From assembly GCF_000003605.2 (NCBI RefSeq), contig NW_003152761.1, positions 13,119-45,141 of the forward strand: DNA of 32,023 nucleotides, written 5' to 3'. This document shows positions 1 to 11,300 of the stretch, piece after piece; within the stretch, counting starts at the first letter, position 1, and each line of letters begins with the position of its first letter. The DNA comes from Saccoglossus kowalevskii (taxonomy: Eukaryota; Hemichordata; Enteropneusta; Harrimaniidae). Made by a program: the position numbers and the translations under genes. The notes beneath the pieces are model-generated. The model ran no database searches, had not been told where the DNA came from, and was given only the letters and a program-made list of their open reading frames with translations.

Positions 1-697
1 CCATTTCGAACTTGATCTGAAAAAAAAAATGACGTGCATCAAGGTCCTATTATGTTTAATGTATGTACCAAATTTGAATGAAATCCGTCCATGCATAACT
101 GAGATCTGGGTCCGGAATGGTGAAAATGTGCGATTTCAATGCATTTTCGGCCTTAAAGCGGCCGCCATTTGGCTATCGTTAATGGGATCATGAAACAAAT
201 GCACATACATATTTGTGACATGATGTACCTTGTGTGTGTGAAGTTTGAACTTGATCAATCCAGACATGTCTCTGATACGGATCCAGAACTGAATTCTTTA
301 AAACAAAATGGCCGCCAGTCGGCCATTTCGAACTTGATCCGAAAAAAAAAATGACGTGCATCAAGGTCCTATTATGTTTAATGTATGTACCAAATTTGAA
401 CGAAATCCGTCCATGCATAACTGAGATCCGGGTCCGGAATGGTGAAAATGTGCCATTTTGATGCATTTTCGGCCTTAAAATGGCCGCTATTCGGCTATCG
501 TTTATCGGATCATGAAAAAAATGCATGTGCATATGTCCCATATAATGTGTGATGTATGAGTGAAGTTTGAACATAATCGGTCCATGCATGTTCGAGATAC
601 AGGTGATCACGGACGCACGGACGCACGGACGCACAGACGGACGCACACAGGGCAAAACATAAGTCCCCGTTTTCGGACTCCGTCCGAACGGGGACTA
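1..697 (+). repeat. family A hairpin-tailed tandem repeat element (left end outside window)
   Basis: Two core units offset by about 323 bp (ccatttcgaa at 1 and 324). Each has tgacgtgcatcaaggtcc, tgtaccaaatttgaa and a TGGCCGnnnnnCGGCCA-type palindrome. A GGAC/GCAC microsatellite follows (about 608-647), then a terminal hairpin with arms AGTCCCCGTT (662-671) and AACGGGGACT (687-696). Long open frames on the minus strand here are by-products of the repeat. Confidence 0.8.
662..696. repeat. terminal hairpin of family A element
   Basis: Outer arms AGTCCCCGTT and AACGGGGACT, with an inner CGGAC/GTCCG pairing and a two-T bulge. An almost identical hairpin ends the copy at 8266-8300. Confidence 0.85.
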
Positions 698-727
698 AAA
701 ATGTTGTCTGTCGTCCTACATTCACGC

Positions 728-1690
728 CTAAATCCAAATTTGGTAATTTGAAAGAATGGTTTTTTTATTCAGAATACTATTGAATAATTTTCCCAGACAG
801 CTAGAGATAGCTATTCCTCTGTAATTTGACGGGGGGCACTTAGATCCTGATTTATGTATGGGTACTAGAAGGCTCATACTCCAAGACTGAGGGTAGGTAT
901 TTCTGTTATAGATCATATTGAAAAGCTTATGTAATGCATCTACAAAATAATGTTGGCCATATTTCAACATTTCTTTACAAATTTTCCATCCATGGGTCCA
1001 TCTTCGGCAGAGGATTTATTATTTTTAAGTAAGTTAATGGCTTTCCTAATTTCATTTTTAACAATTGGCGAGTCTAACACTGTTTTACTCGGCTTTCTCT
1101 TCTTCTTTTTCCAGATCAGTGTTAATAAAGGATGTTGACAAATTATTATTTAGTAAGCGTTTGAGTAATCTGGTTGGATATCGCTATTAGAATTAATAGT
1201 GTTATCATTGTTTAATTCCCCAAGAATATTCTAGAATTTAGTTGAATCTGCCTTAGAATGTTCTAACTCATTACGCTGAAATAATTTACTGTTTTTTTTT
1301 ATACTTAATAAGCTTTTTATAATATTTACATGTTTTAAAGTATTTGCCACGTATATAAGGATCTAAAGGATATTTCTCTAAACTTTTAGAAAGGCTGTGA
1401 AGTTCCTTTCATGTAGACCGACAATCTTAGTCAAACCATTTTTTACTTTTATTTTTATGTTTACCTTTTTTAATTTTAGGTGTAATTTTTCTGATGCCTT
1501 TGTCAGCTATCTTTAATATAAGATTTTCAAAACCATTAACAGCAATTTCAGTATCAGTTTTACTATCATACTGTTTTTCTATAAAACTGTCAATGTCATG
1601 TTTTCATATTTCTAGTGTTTCTTCGTATTGTTGCTTGGCCTGATTGTCCCAAATGTATTTTGATGGTAAAAGGCCCAGTGTAGTGGTATT
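728..1690 (-). pseudogene. LINE (non-LTR retrotransposon) fragment: reverse transcriptase part, broken
   Basis: Reading the minus strand from about 1690 down, a LINE polyprotein linker is recognisable (KYIWDNQAKQQYEETL, about 1660-1620). At about 1085-995 comes the start of the RT domain (IRKAINLLKNNKSSAEDG, the usual LKnnKspGpDG motif). The open frame 970-728 then carries SLLVPIHKSGSKCPPSNYRG and IAISSCLGKLF, RT fingers motifs. The catalytic YxDD motif and everything after are absent, and stops or frameshifts separate the pieces, so it is non-functional. The family could not be assigned. Confidence 0.82.
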
Positions 1691-1699
1691 TTTGTTACT

Positions 1700-3000
1700 C
1701 TCTCAAATATTCATCCTATAAATTCAAGAGATGCATAAGGATTTAACTCAAGATTCTAGTGTACCTCTCTGACCAATGCTTCAGACAATCCTATGTGCGA
1801 TTCGGTGCTAAAAAATCATATACAAGAGAAGAACACTTGGTTGGAAGAGGAATGCAAAATAAACACAATTTAAAGAATTAAATCACCAAACATATATTAC
1901 ACAAACACAAAAAAAAGACAATTTGTTGTTTTGACATTTACTTTATTAAAACATTTGATACACTTGTGTTTAGTACACTTGACTGATAGTAGACACCCCT
2001 CCCCCTCCCCACCTCCTAAACTGCATAAAGTGAAAATATATCCATAAAAAGGAATGGTATGAGATAGAATGCAGATAGAATACATTGCAAGTATCTAGAG
2101 TAGAATGTGAACATCTATGACGTGTAGTGGTTTAATGTTCGTTACAATCAACATCTAATTTGTCTGCACATTTGTAAGCCATATAGAGTTTACCATTGAA
2201 ACAAAAAAAGGGGCAACAGAGCAAAGGTATGCAAGAATGCAAAAGGCATGGCAGATTATTGAGTTCAGTAGCTCAATGGCGAGATGACATGTTCCAGTAT
2301 TACCCCTGGTATGCAAAATGATTGTAGCAGCGTTATTAGTTTATGCTAAAAAGTGATGCTAAAAATTGCTGTTGCTGACTTGTCAATCTCATTCCTGATT
2401 ACTTGGACAGTATTCAGCCCCATTATTTATACCATGTATACAAGTTTTCTCAACGATAAAACAAAACAAACAAAATAACAGAAACTAAGGAGGTACATTA
2501 AAACTAATCCAAACATGATCCTTGTAAACTTATTCAAACTGAATATCTTTTCCTCCTCTCTGCCGAGTACCTCTGTAATCCCCTTTAGTGTTTGTGTTAG
2601 TGTAATTACATCTCATTGATTTCCCTACACCACTATACTACCCATGTTATACCAGTACAACGATAAAGTGTTAAAATACTCTAAAAGTGATATACTCTTG
2701 ACAGGGACAATGAATATATAAACCATAATATTCATCTACTAACTATTGAAGGCAATTTAACCTCGCACATACAAGAACGTGGCCCCTTCTTGGGAGAGGT
2801 GTTTACTAAAACAAGACAGGATATTGCAGTTTAGTGATAAATTATGCAGAAATGGATGAAAAAAGTTTTGAAATAATGGTGAATACAGTATGCATATACA
2901 ACACTTCTACAGAAAGACATAGTTTATAAATACATAGGAGCAAATAGAGGAAAAGCAGAAAGCCAGGGTGGAGGCGGGCAAATTGCTATTAAAAATAATA
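1700..3000. other. intergenic sequence, nothing recognised
   Basis: AT-rich, with a short C-rich tract (about 1995-2012). No long open frame, no conserved coding motif and no clear repeat structure was seen on either strand. Confidence 0.5.
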
Positions 3001-4283
3001 CCGCCATCTTGATCTGATTGCGAAACAAATGTATGTACGACATTATGTATCAGTGAAGTTGGAATGTGATCGGTGCAGGCATGTCTAACCATGGAGCTAA
3101 CAAATGGTTTCAAAATAGCATTTTTAAAATCAAAATGACTGCCAATTGGCCATTCTGATTCCAATCTGTATACAAAATAACTTGCATCAAGGTCTCCATG
3201 ATCAATGTATATATCAAATTTGAATTAAATTTGTCTATGTATGACAAAGATCTGGTTTAGGAATGGCAGAAGTGCTGACGTTGGTAAATGGTTAATTTTT
3301 AGCTCTTGAATGCCAAACACTAAGCCATCATGGCATGCCAGTTAAGATACTTGTATATCATTTTGTTTTAGTAATATAGTTGGAACATAAACAGGTCAAA
3401 AGTATGGATCCGGAAGATGATGCTTGATTATGATGATTTTTTAACATTAAAATGATTGATATCTTGTATCTGATCGTCAAACGAGTACTTGTTCATATTG
3501 AGAAATATTGCTCATAATCAGTCAAAGCATATCAGAGATATGGCTCTAGAAGTGAATTCATTTAAACAAAATGGCCACCAGTCAGCTATTTTTAATCCGA
3601 TCTGAAAAATAAAATGATGTGCATCAAGGTCCCATAATGTCCAACTTATGTACCAAGTTTGAACAAAATCCATCCATAAATGCTAAGATTCAGTTCTGGA
3701 ATGCCAGAAATGCTTGATTTTTGATGATTTTTTAGCACAAAAATGGCTGCTATTTGGCCATTTTGAATTAGATAGTCAAACCAATATATTGGTGTCATGA
3801 TTTATAATGAATATATAAAATTTGAACATAGTCAGTCAAAACATGGCAGAAATATGGCACTAGAACTGCATTCATTAAAACAAAATGGCCACCAGTCGGC
3901 CATTTTAAATCAGATCTGCAAAATAAAATGATGTGCATCAAGGTCTCATAACGTCCAATGTATGTACCAAGTTTGAACAAAATCCATCCATGAATGCTTA
4001 ACTTTTCAGCGCAAAAATGGCCACCATTCGGCCATCTTGAATCAGATCGTGAAACAAATTGATGTGCATATGTATAATATATGTGTGAAGTTTAACTGTG
4101 ATTGGTTCAGGCATTCTAAGATACAGGCACACACACACGGACACACAAAGGTCAAAACATAACTAGATATAACCATATGTATGTGTGAAATGTGATCAAT
4201 TCAGGCATGTTCGAGATGCACATAAACACAGATGCAGAGCAGTGTACAAGTCTCTGTTCTCTGATTAAGTCTGAACAGGGACT
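3000..4283 (+). repeat. diverged family A element with terminal hairpin
   Basis: The core motifs recur: gcatcaaggtc at about 3184, 3620 and 3934, and aaaatggccaccagtcggcc at about 3882. A short CACACA/GGACACAC tract (about 4129-4146) follows. The end is a weaker hairpin with AGTCTCTGTTC (4249-4259) facing GAACAGGGACT (4273-4283). It is older than the copies at 1 and 6935, judging by substitutions. No left terminus was found. Confidence 0.7.
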
Positions 4284-4931
4284 ATAAGCTGGTAGCTCAA
4301 TGTGTCAACCATGAAAATAAATACATATTAATAAATAACACTATTACATAATGCAACAGAGTATATTTTTGCAGCAAAACTCAATTTTTTTTGAGTCACT
4401 GTTTTGAAGAGCCTGATTCTAACATGAATTCAACTACCAAAAACTTAATAGCTTTATTTTGTAGAAGGTGACAAAAGTTGACTTCAGGGTTACACACAAA
4501 CGCTTTCTTAAAATTCTGACCCCAATGTCATATTCAAACTGAATGCATCCTGTGGATAATATTATTATTACCAAATCTATCTTGATTATTGTTAAAATGT
4601 GGTTGTTGATGATACACATCACCCATAACTCTATGTGACTTGTAATATTGAATACTGGTCTGTACCGGTACTATTAAACATGTAATTTAAACATAACCAT
4701 GAGGTAATCCTCAAGAATTGACACCATTTTTAGCACCAGTATGAAACCGACTTTCACTGCACACTTTAAGATTAATTGGATATACTAATCAAATACTAGG
4801 ATCTAAAATGTTACTCCAATAATAAAGTCAAGCACTATCAAAAGCAATGCCTATATGTACACAGCATGCAGATTCCAAGCGAATCTTGGTGCTTGCTGTG
4901 TGGGTGTGGGGAAGTAACATGTAGGATTGAC
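4284..4931. other. sequence downstream of MED12, nothing recognised
   Basis: Could be part of a longer 3' UTR (the second minus-strand AATAAA is at 4453-4458) or intergenic. No coding motif was seen. Confidence 0.4.
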
Positions 4932-5025
4932 TTAAGGTTCTCTTAACTGATCTGTTGGTTGTTAGTACAGATTCAGCTGGGGTGGTTGGGGATTTATTGG
5001 TACATGCATGTTTCATTTAAGGTTG
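4932..5025 (-). other. MED12: MED12 3' UTR start with candidate poly(A) signal and decayed C-terminal repeat
   Basis: The minus strand has AATAAA at 4993-4998, only about 28 nt past the stop, and another at 4453-4458. No clear GU-rich downstream element accompanies the first, so the cleavage site is uncertain. The segment 4932-4991 repeats 5017-5076 (see repeat entry). Confidence 0.45.
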
Positions 5026-5076
5026 TCAGAACTGATTTGGTGGCTGCTGGTACGGATTCAACTGGGGTTGCGGGGG
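4932..5076 (-). repeat. 85-bp-offset direct duplication of the MED12 C-terminal coding end
   Basis: Segments 5017-5076 (coding end plus stop) and 4932-4991 (3' UTR) align over 60 bp without gaps, at roughly 80% identity. The offset is a constant 85 bp (ttaagg at 5017 and 4932; gattca at 5055 and 4970). The UTR copy reads PQPPQLNLY and then a stop where the functional copy reads [10 protein letters not shown]. Confidence 0.75.
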
Positions 5077-5305
5077 CACACCTCCTGACATCTGTCTTTG
5101 TAGTTGTCTGACAAGTGCCTGTGTCTGTGCTTGCTCCTGTGTTTTCATCTGTTGTGACTGCATGGCGAGTAACTGCTGCCGCTGTCGTATCAGCTGTTGT
5201 CTTTCCTGCTGTGGTATCATCGGGGGTTGCTGCATATAGGACTGACCTTGCTGAGGTAGTGAAGCGCTCCGTTGTAGATTACGCTGTTGTAACTGATGCT
5301 GTAGT
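5026..5305 (-). CDS. MED12: MED12 terminal coding exon 24 of window (residues 1347-1439 and stop)
   Basis: Acceptor gatttaacag; reads [20 protein letters not shown], then the Q-rich stretch [19 protein letters not shown] and [14 protein letters not shown], ending PNQF and TGA (5026-5028). ALVRQLQ(R/Q)Q is the family's conserved C-terminal signature. The last ~20 codons are duplicated in decayed form just downstream in the 3' UTR. Confidence 0.95.
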
Positions 5306-8300
5306 CTGTTAAATCAAGAATACAATCATAGATAGTATGAATGCCACACAAACATATTCTCCTAAAGTCTCAATTCCTATATGTGAAGTAAGCTCATTCT
5401 ATGTATAACAAGTCAATGTCAATGACACGCATAAACTTTTAAGAATTGAATAAACAAAATAGAAATTTCATGAGTATGAAGTTTGATTAAGATTGTTGAA
5501 TGTTCGTGTACATGAGAGCCTGTATGCACTCCAAAATATTAGCTGTTCATAATTGGTCAATGCAGGGCAGAGAACAGAAAATGCATTTTCACCCTGTTTT
5601 TGGACCCCCAAATGATAATAACATGCACGAATCCAAAATGATGTGCATACGCACATTTTTGTAATACACCTCTGTAGTAAATTTCATTGAAATGAGCAGA
5701 GAATGTTTTTAGCTTTTTTTTCTTTAACCAAAAAGGTAAATTTTTGACTATAAGTGCCCAAAATATCCCTAGTACATACCAAATGTATCAAGTTTGAATG
5801 AATATTGTTCCTTTTTTATGATTTCCATAAAAGCATAAACATAATGTACCCACCTCACAGTAGAGAGAGGTTGTTGTGGTTGTTGTTGTTGCAGTGGAGG
5901 TTGTTGCTGCTGTTGTTGCTGCTGCTGGGTGATGTACTGTCCCTGGTTCTGTCTCATTTGCTGCATCATTGGCTGATTGGTATAGCCTGCACCGTATGAT
6001 GGAGACAGCATTCCACTTGATCTTGGAACTCCTGCACTTGCCATGTCAGGTTGCAGTGGCTGACCGGGAACATAATTACCATAACCACCAGATACCTAAA
6101 TAGAAGTGAGATGGAAAAATTCAAAATTTTTGAACAATGCAGGTTTTATTAAACCTAAAACCATTATCCATAACTGGAATTCTGTATGGCTTTTATTGTG
6201 TCCATGTTGTAATTGAAATTATGCAAATAACTTTAATTGTGGCCTTAAAAAGAAATAATGAATGATTAGTTGTGAGCTTGTTACTATCCAAAGGAGTCAC
6301 CTTTCAAGAAGTAGAACATTGAGGATGTAGGGAACAGATAAATTTTCACATAAAAATTTGTAAAAACTTTAAATTTTTCAGATTAGAAACAAGAAGCATT
6401 TTTGTTCCAACATTAAAATTGAATTCAGTGAAAATTACACAAAATGTAAGCAAGTTTAAGACCAATTTGAGCAGGAACTACCGGTAAATTTGGTGCTCAA
6501 AAAGTTAAGTTGTTTACAGTGATTACAAAACTGATAACAATCAGGACAATTCACTAGTAATGTTAAAAACCAATTACAAAAGTGTATACACATTCGAGAC
6601 AACATTTTCATTTGAAGTTCCCTTGTAACAACTGCAACAGTAATTTCAGAATGGAGATTTATTGCAAATCAGCAGGGAGGAATGGTTGTAGGTTTCCACT
6701 TTATTTTATTGAATTGAACAATTTTATTGTATATTTTTATATTGGGCATTAAAAGTATATTTTTATTAAAGAATGTCAATTCTGGATGAATCGTAAATTT
6801 CACCCTCAAAAGGTTTGAATGTGAACATTGCCAGCAAGAGAATTTTCTCCAAATCGAGAGACAAATTTAGGTCAGGGTCAGGAGACAATTAACTGATAAG
6901 AAGACATTTTTTAACAAGGCATTGAAAATGACACAGTCCCCGTTAAATTTTTGAAAGTTCCCTTTGTGGTCGTCATATTAAAGTGGAGGGGTTATCGCGA
7001 GCATGTCCTTGAAACTTGAGTTCCAAGTGGCGTATACAACAGATTGTTTATTTACATCAAAACACGTGTTCCTTGTAGTAGTAATATGGCCAAAAATAAA
7101 AACAGCCGTTATTCGGCCATCTTTGATCTGATTATGAAACACACTGATATGTATGATGTATGTGCCAAATACAAATGAAAATGGTACATAAATTGTGGAA
7201 ATATAGTAGTAAGGCCAAAAAGTCAGATGGCTGTCAATCGGCCATCCTTGACCAGATTTTGAAACAAACTGTCATGGACATGCATCCTAACACGTATAAA
7301 GTACATGTATGTGCCAAATTTGAATGAAAACTGACAGAGCACGTTCAAGATACCACACATAAAAAAAACAAGATGCCTGCCAGTTGACCATCTTTGATCC
7401 AATTGCGAAATAAATCGTCATGGACATGTATCCTAACATGTATAATCTATGTACCAAGTTTGAATGACAACTGACAAATGTCCAAAATACAACATTTTCA
7501 AAAAACAAGATGGCTGCCAGTCAGCCATTTTGAATCGAATCGTTAAACCACTAGATGTGCATATGTCCCACATAAGATACTAGGCATATGCAAAGAATGA
7601 ACAGAATCGGTCCACAGGATTCTAAAATATGACTCTGGACAGACTGACGCACGGACGGACGGACACACGGATGGATGGATGGACGGAGAGATTGACGCAC
7701 AGACAGACTCAGGAACTCACGGACGGTCGGCGACATGTATCCTAACATGTATGATCTACATACTAAATTTGAATGAAAACTAACAAAGCATGTCCAAAAT
7801 ACGACATTTTCAAAAAACAAGATGGCTGCCAGTCGGCCATCTTTGATCCAATTGAGAAATAAATCGTCATGGACATGTATTCTAACATGTATAATCTATG
7901 TACCAAGTTTGAATGAAAACTGACAAAGCATGTCCAAAATACAACATTTTCAAAAAACAAGATGGCTGCCAGTCGGCCATTTTGAATCGAATCGCTAAAC
8001 CACTGCATGTGCATATGTCCCACATAAGATACTAAGCACATGCAAAGAATGAACGGAATCGGTCCAAGGGATTCTGAGATATGACTCTGGACAGACTGAC
8101 GCACGGACGGACGGTCAGACTCAGGAACTCACGGACGGCCGGGGACATGTATCCTAACATGTATGATCTATGTACAAAATTTGAATGAAAACTAACAATG
8201 CATGTCCAAAATACGACATTTTCAAAAACAAGACGGACGGACGAACGGAGGGAGACCGAATTATAAGTCCCCGTTTTCGGACTTCGTCCGAACGGGGACT

Positions 8301-11300
8301 AACAACCCAAAGACGAGCAATGAGGTGCGTGCATATCTAGAACAGCGCAACAGTAAACTACATGCCCATTTTTAGGGCGAGTTATCAATGTTTGAAACAA
8401 ATTTTTTTTTATAGTACAGATAGAATAGGGTTTCTTGACTAGGAGGTATTCTCCTGATATTTTAACCTAATTTGTTCACACCTAACAATTTTATTGGGAG
8501 ATTTGTCAAATACATGTATATAATCAGGAGAATGTCTCCATTTTTGGGAAAAATACCTTGCTGATTGTTGAGAAAAAAAATCACCCTACTTTGTAAGCCC
8601 TCACATTAATACATCCTAGCTATAAAGATGATGGTACTTACATTTGATGGCTGAGGTATATGGCCTAAGTTTTGCTCCTGCTGACTTTTGTACTGGGGAA
8701 ACAGCGCAGCATTCTCTGCGCTCACACTTCTCCCCTGTTGAAGATTTTGTTGTCGCAACTGTTGCCGTAACAAAGTCTGCCTGTGCTTTTCAAAATGGTA
8801 CTTTAGAATAACAAAGAAATAAAATTAAACAATTATTGGTACATAAAAACTGAATATCCGAGTAAATACATCTTGAATTCATGTAACGTTCAGCTGAAAC
8901 TAACATAATTCAATTCAAAATAATTTTTTCTTCTTCAAATTTTGCAATAATTACAGCAACTAACAAACCAAACATGTAGTGTACATAAAGTATCAAGAAT
9001 TTTCTTTTATAAGAATATATAATAAGATGATGTGTAATAATTCTAGTTGCTTCTGTCGGGATTATGGCTCGCAATAATGGTTGCCACCAATACATATAAC
9101 CTTGTATACGTACAACTTTGGACTGGTGTCATGCTGGGTCATGCATTGTAGGAAAAGGTAAACACAGAGAAAATTGCACCAAACCAAGCACAGCTTTTAT
9201 GTGTCGTTGAGACATAATCAAAGTTGCATACATTTAAAGTTAATAGTTAAACTTGATAAATATACTTGAAATGGTACCAGTAAATAATAGGAGACGCTAA
9301 TTTGTGGACAAAAAACAATACATTTAAATAATTTCTGATTTTGTTGAGATTGTAACAAAGTAAATTTCTGTGAATGGTATATGATTTTTCTCACGAGTGC
9401 AGGCAACAGAGACAGGTTGTAGTATTGGACAACAGTGGGAAGTGCCATCCTTAGATAAACATCCAGTCTCCAATTTCCATGGTACCACTCATCTTTGGAG
9501 TGAAGAGACACCTCACTTCTATTTAACCACACAATATTCAGTTCTGTACTTCACACCGATTGAATTGTAACAAATACTGAGTTTTTTAAAAGTCCAAATG
9601 ATGAAAAATGTCTTTGATATATGATTAGAATTTGGATCATGTATGTGCATATTATGCAAATTTTGCTTACTAAGTACATACAGTCGTGCATACCAAGTAC
9701 CTAATTTGCATATTAATTTTCTCATTTAAAAACCACTTCATGGATTTCCACCAAATTTAAGACATTGTTAGACTTGCAGACTTTTTTTAAGAGGAGAATA
9801 AGTAAGATATAAATATGTAATGAGTTGTTTAATAGAATGTTTGATCATGGATGGAGTTTTGTGTTGTCCAATGATCCTCACCTTTGACATCTGATGTCAC
9901 TGCACTTTAAAAATTATCGATTTTAATTTTTCAGATACATATAGTCACACCGAAAGCACTCCAAAGTTTGATTTGTTTTTATTTCACTGTAATTTTTACA
10001 CTTCTATCACATCCAATTTCACTATTTCTTTGGCTTTTTGGCAATATAGATAAGGTAAAAAAAAAAACAATTTGTGTGCCCAGTAACGGGCTAGCAAAAT
10101 ATTGGCTGTAAGGCTTTTATTTAATTTGTCTCCATAATGAGGACTATCACTATACAGACTTAAAATTAAGGAAAGAGTGACCATCAAATGGAAGTTAGTT
10201 TTTATTTTTTTTTACCAAAAAAGACTTTTGTTTCGCCCCAAATACCCATTTATTGTACATGAATCAGATAATTAAAAAAAAAAATGTACCTGTCTAATAC
10301 ATAAACATGGGTAAAAGTTTGAATGAAATCTGTTCATGCAGAGATATAACCAAGGGCGTACACATGGACAGACAGACAGACAGACAAAATCAAGTTATAA
10401 GCCTCAGCTCTGGCACATCCCTGGCATTCTAGGCTCACCTCATTCATACATAAATCAGACACCATTCTTATGAAATTAGTCACCACTCATATATTAAAAA
10501 GTCATTGTAGATGACATAGTCCCTGTTCAGTTTCAGATTTTTCGTGACTGTGTCAATCAGTCCAGGTGGACAGGAGAAACATGCAGAACAAATGTTTTAG
10601 GACAAAAATGTTTACAGTCAGTCTAATGTAATTCAACCTGATGTGTGATGAATGCGTAAAGTTTAAATTTGATACTTGATTGAACTGCACTTGTTTAAGC
10701 AAGATAACCATCAGTTTACAATTTTAAACCTCATCAGAATCAAAGAAAGCTGGAAAGTACGTCTGTGTGCTGAGAGTATTGGAGACGCATTAAAATTAAC
10801 TCAAAATATATGAATTATTATGCAAATCAGGTAATTAATATGCACATATTTTAATGTAAAACTAATAAGATCTGCACAATGTCACAGACCATCTATGTGC
10901 CAAGTTTCATTGAAATGTGATTAGAACCAAAATGTTACAAATTATTATGCAAATTAGGTAATTAATATGACCTCACTTTAACCAAAAACTTAGCAGGTCT
11001 GTACATTATCCTAGAGTATATATGTACTAAGTGGGATAATTAGTACTTGGGATATCAGTGTATAAGCTAATTACACAAATTAGGTGATTAACATGCAGAT
11101 TTTAAACCAAAACTAATCAGGTCTGTGCATTGTCCTAGAGCATCTATGCACCAAGTTTCATTGAAATGTAATGATTAGTACTTGAAATATCAGCCGAAAA
11201 GTTGACTAATTATGCAAATTAGGTTTGCATTGAAATGTGATCAGTGGAGGTCATGAAACAAATGCATGTGGATATGTCAGATATAATGTACTATCCATGA

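Noticed and set aside
188-655. 155-codon open frame on the minus strand
   Set aside because: It runs through the family A tandem core and microsatellite (hence VRPSVRPCVR-type runs). Other copies do not preserve the frame, and there is no known domain.
2262-2300. tRNA A-box-like tagctcaatgg
   Set aside because: No matching B box or cloverleaf at the proper distance.
5769-6044. Met at 6044 as a start of a separate Q-rich protein
   Set aside because: The frame continues upstream to the exon 23 acceptor at 6096 and is in phase with exon 22; the low end runs past a GTGGGT donor.
7763-8104. 113-codon and overlapping minus-strand frames
   Set aside because: Same cause: repeated family A units read in one frame, giving recurring [19 protein letters not shown]-like text without a domain.
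9218-9532. 104-codon minus-strand frame in intron 21
   Set aside because: No recognised motif, no splice sites with matching phase, and AT-rich composition like the surrounding intron.
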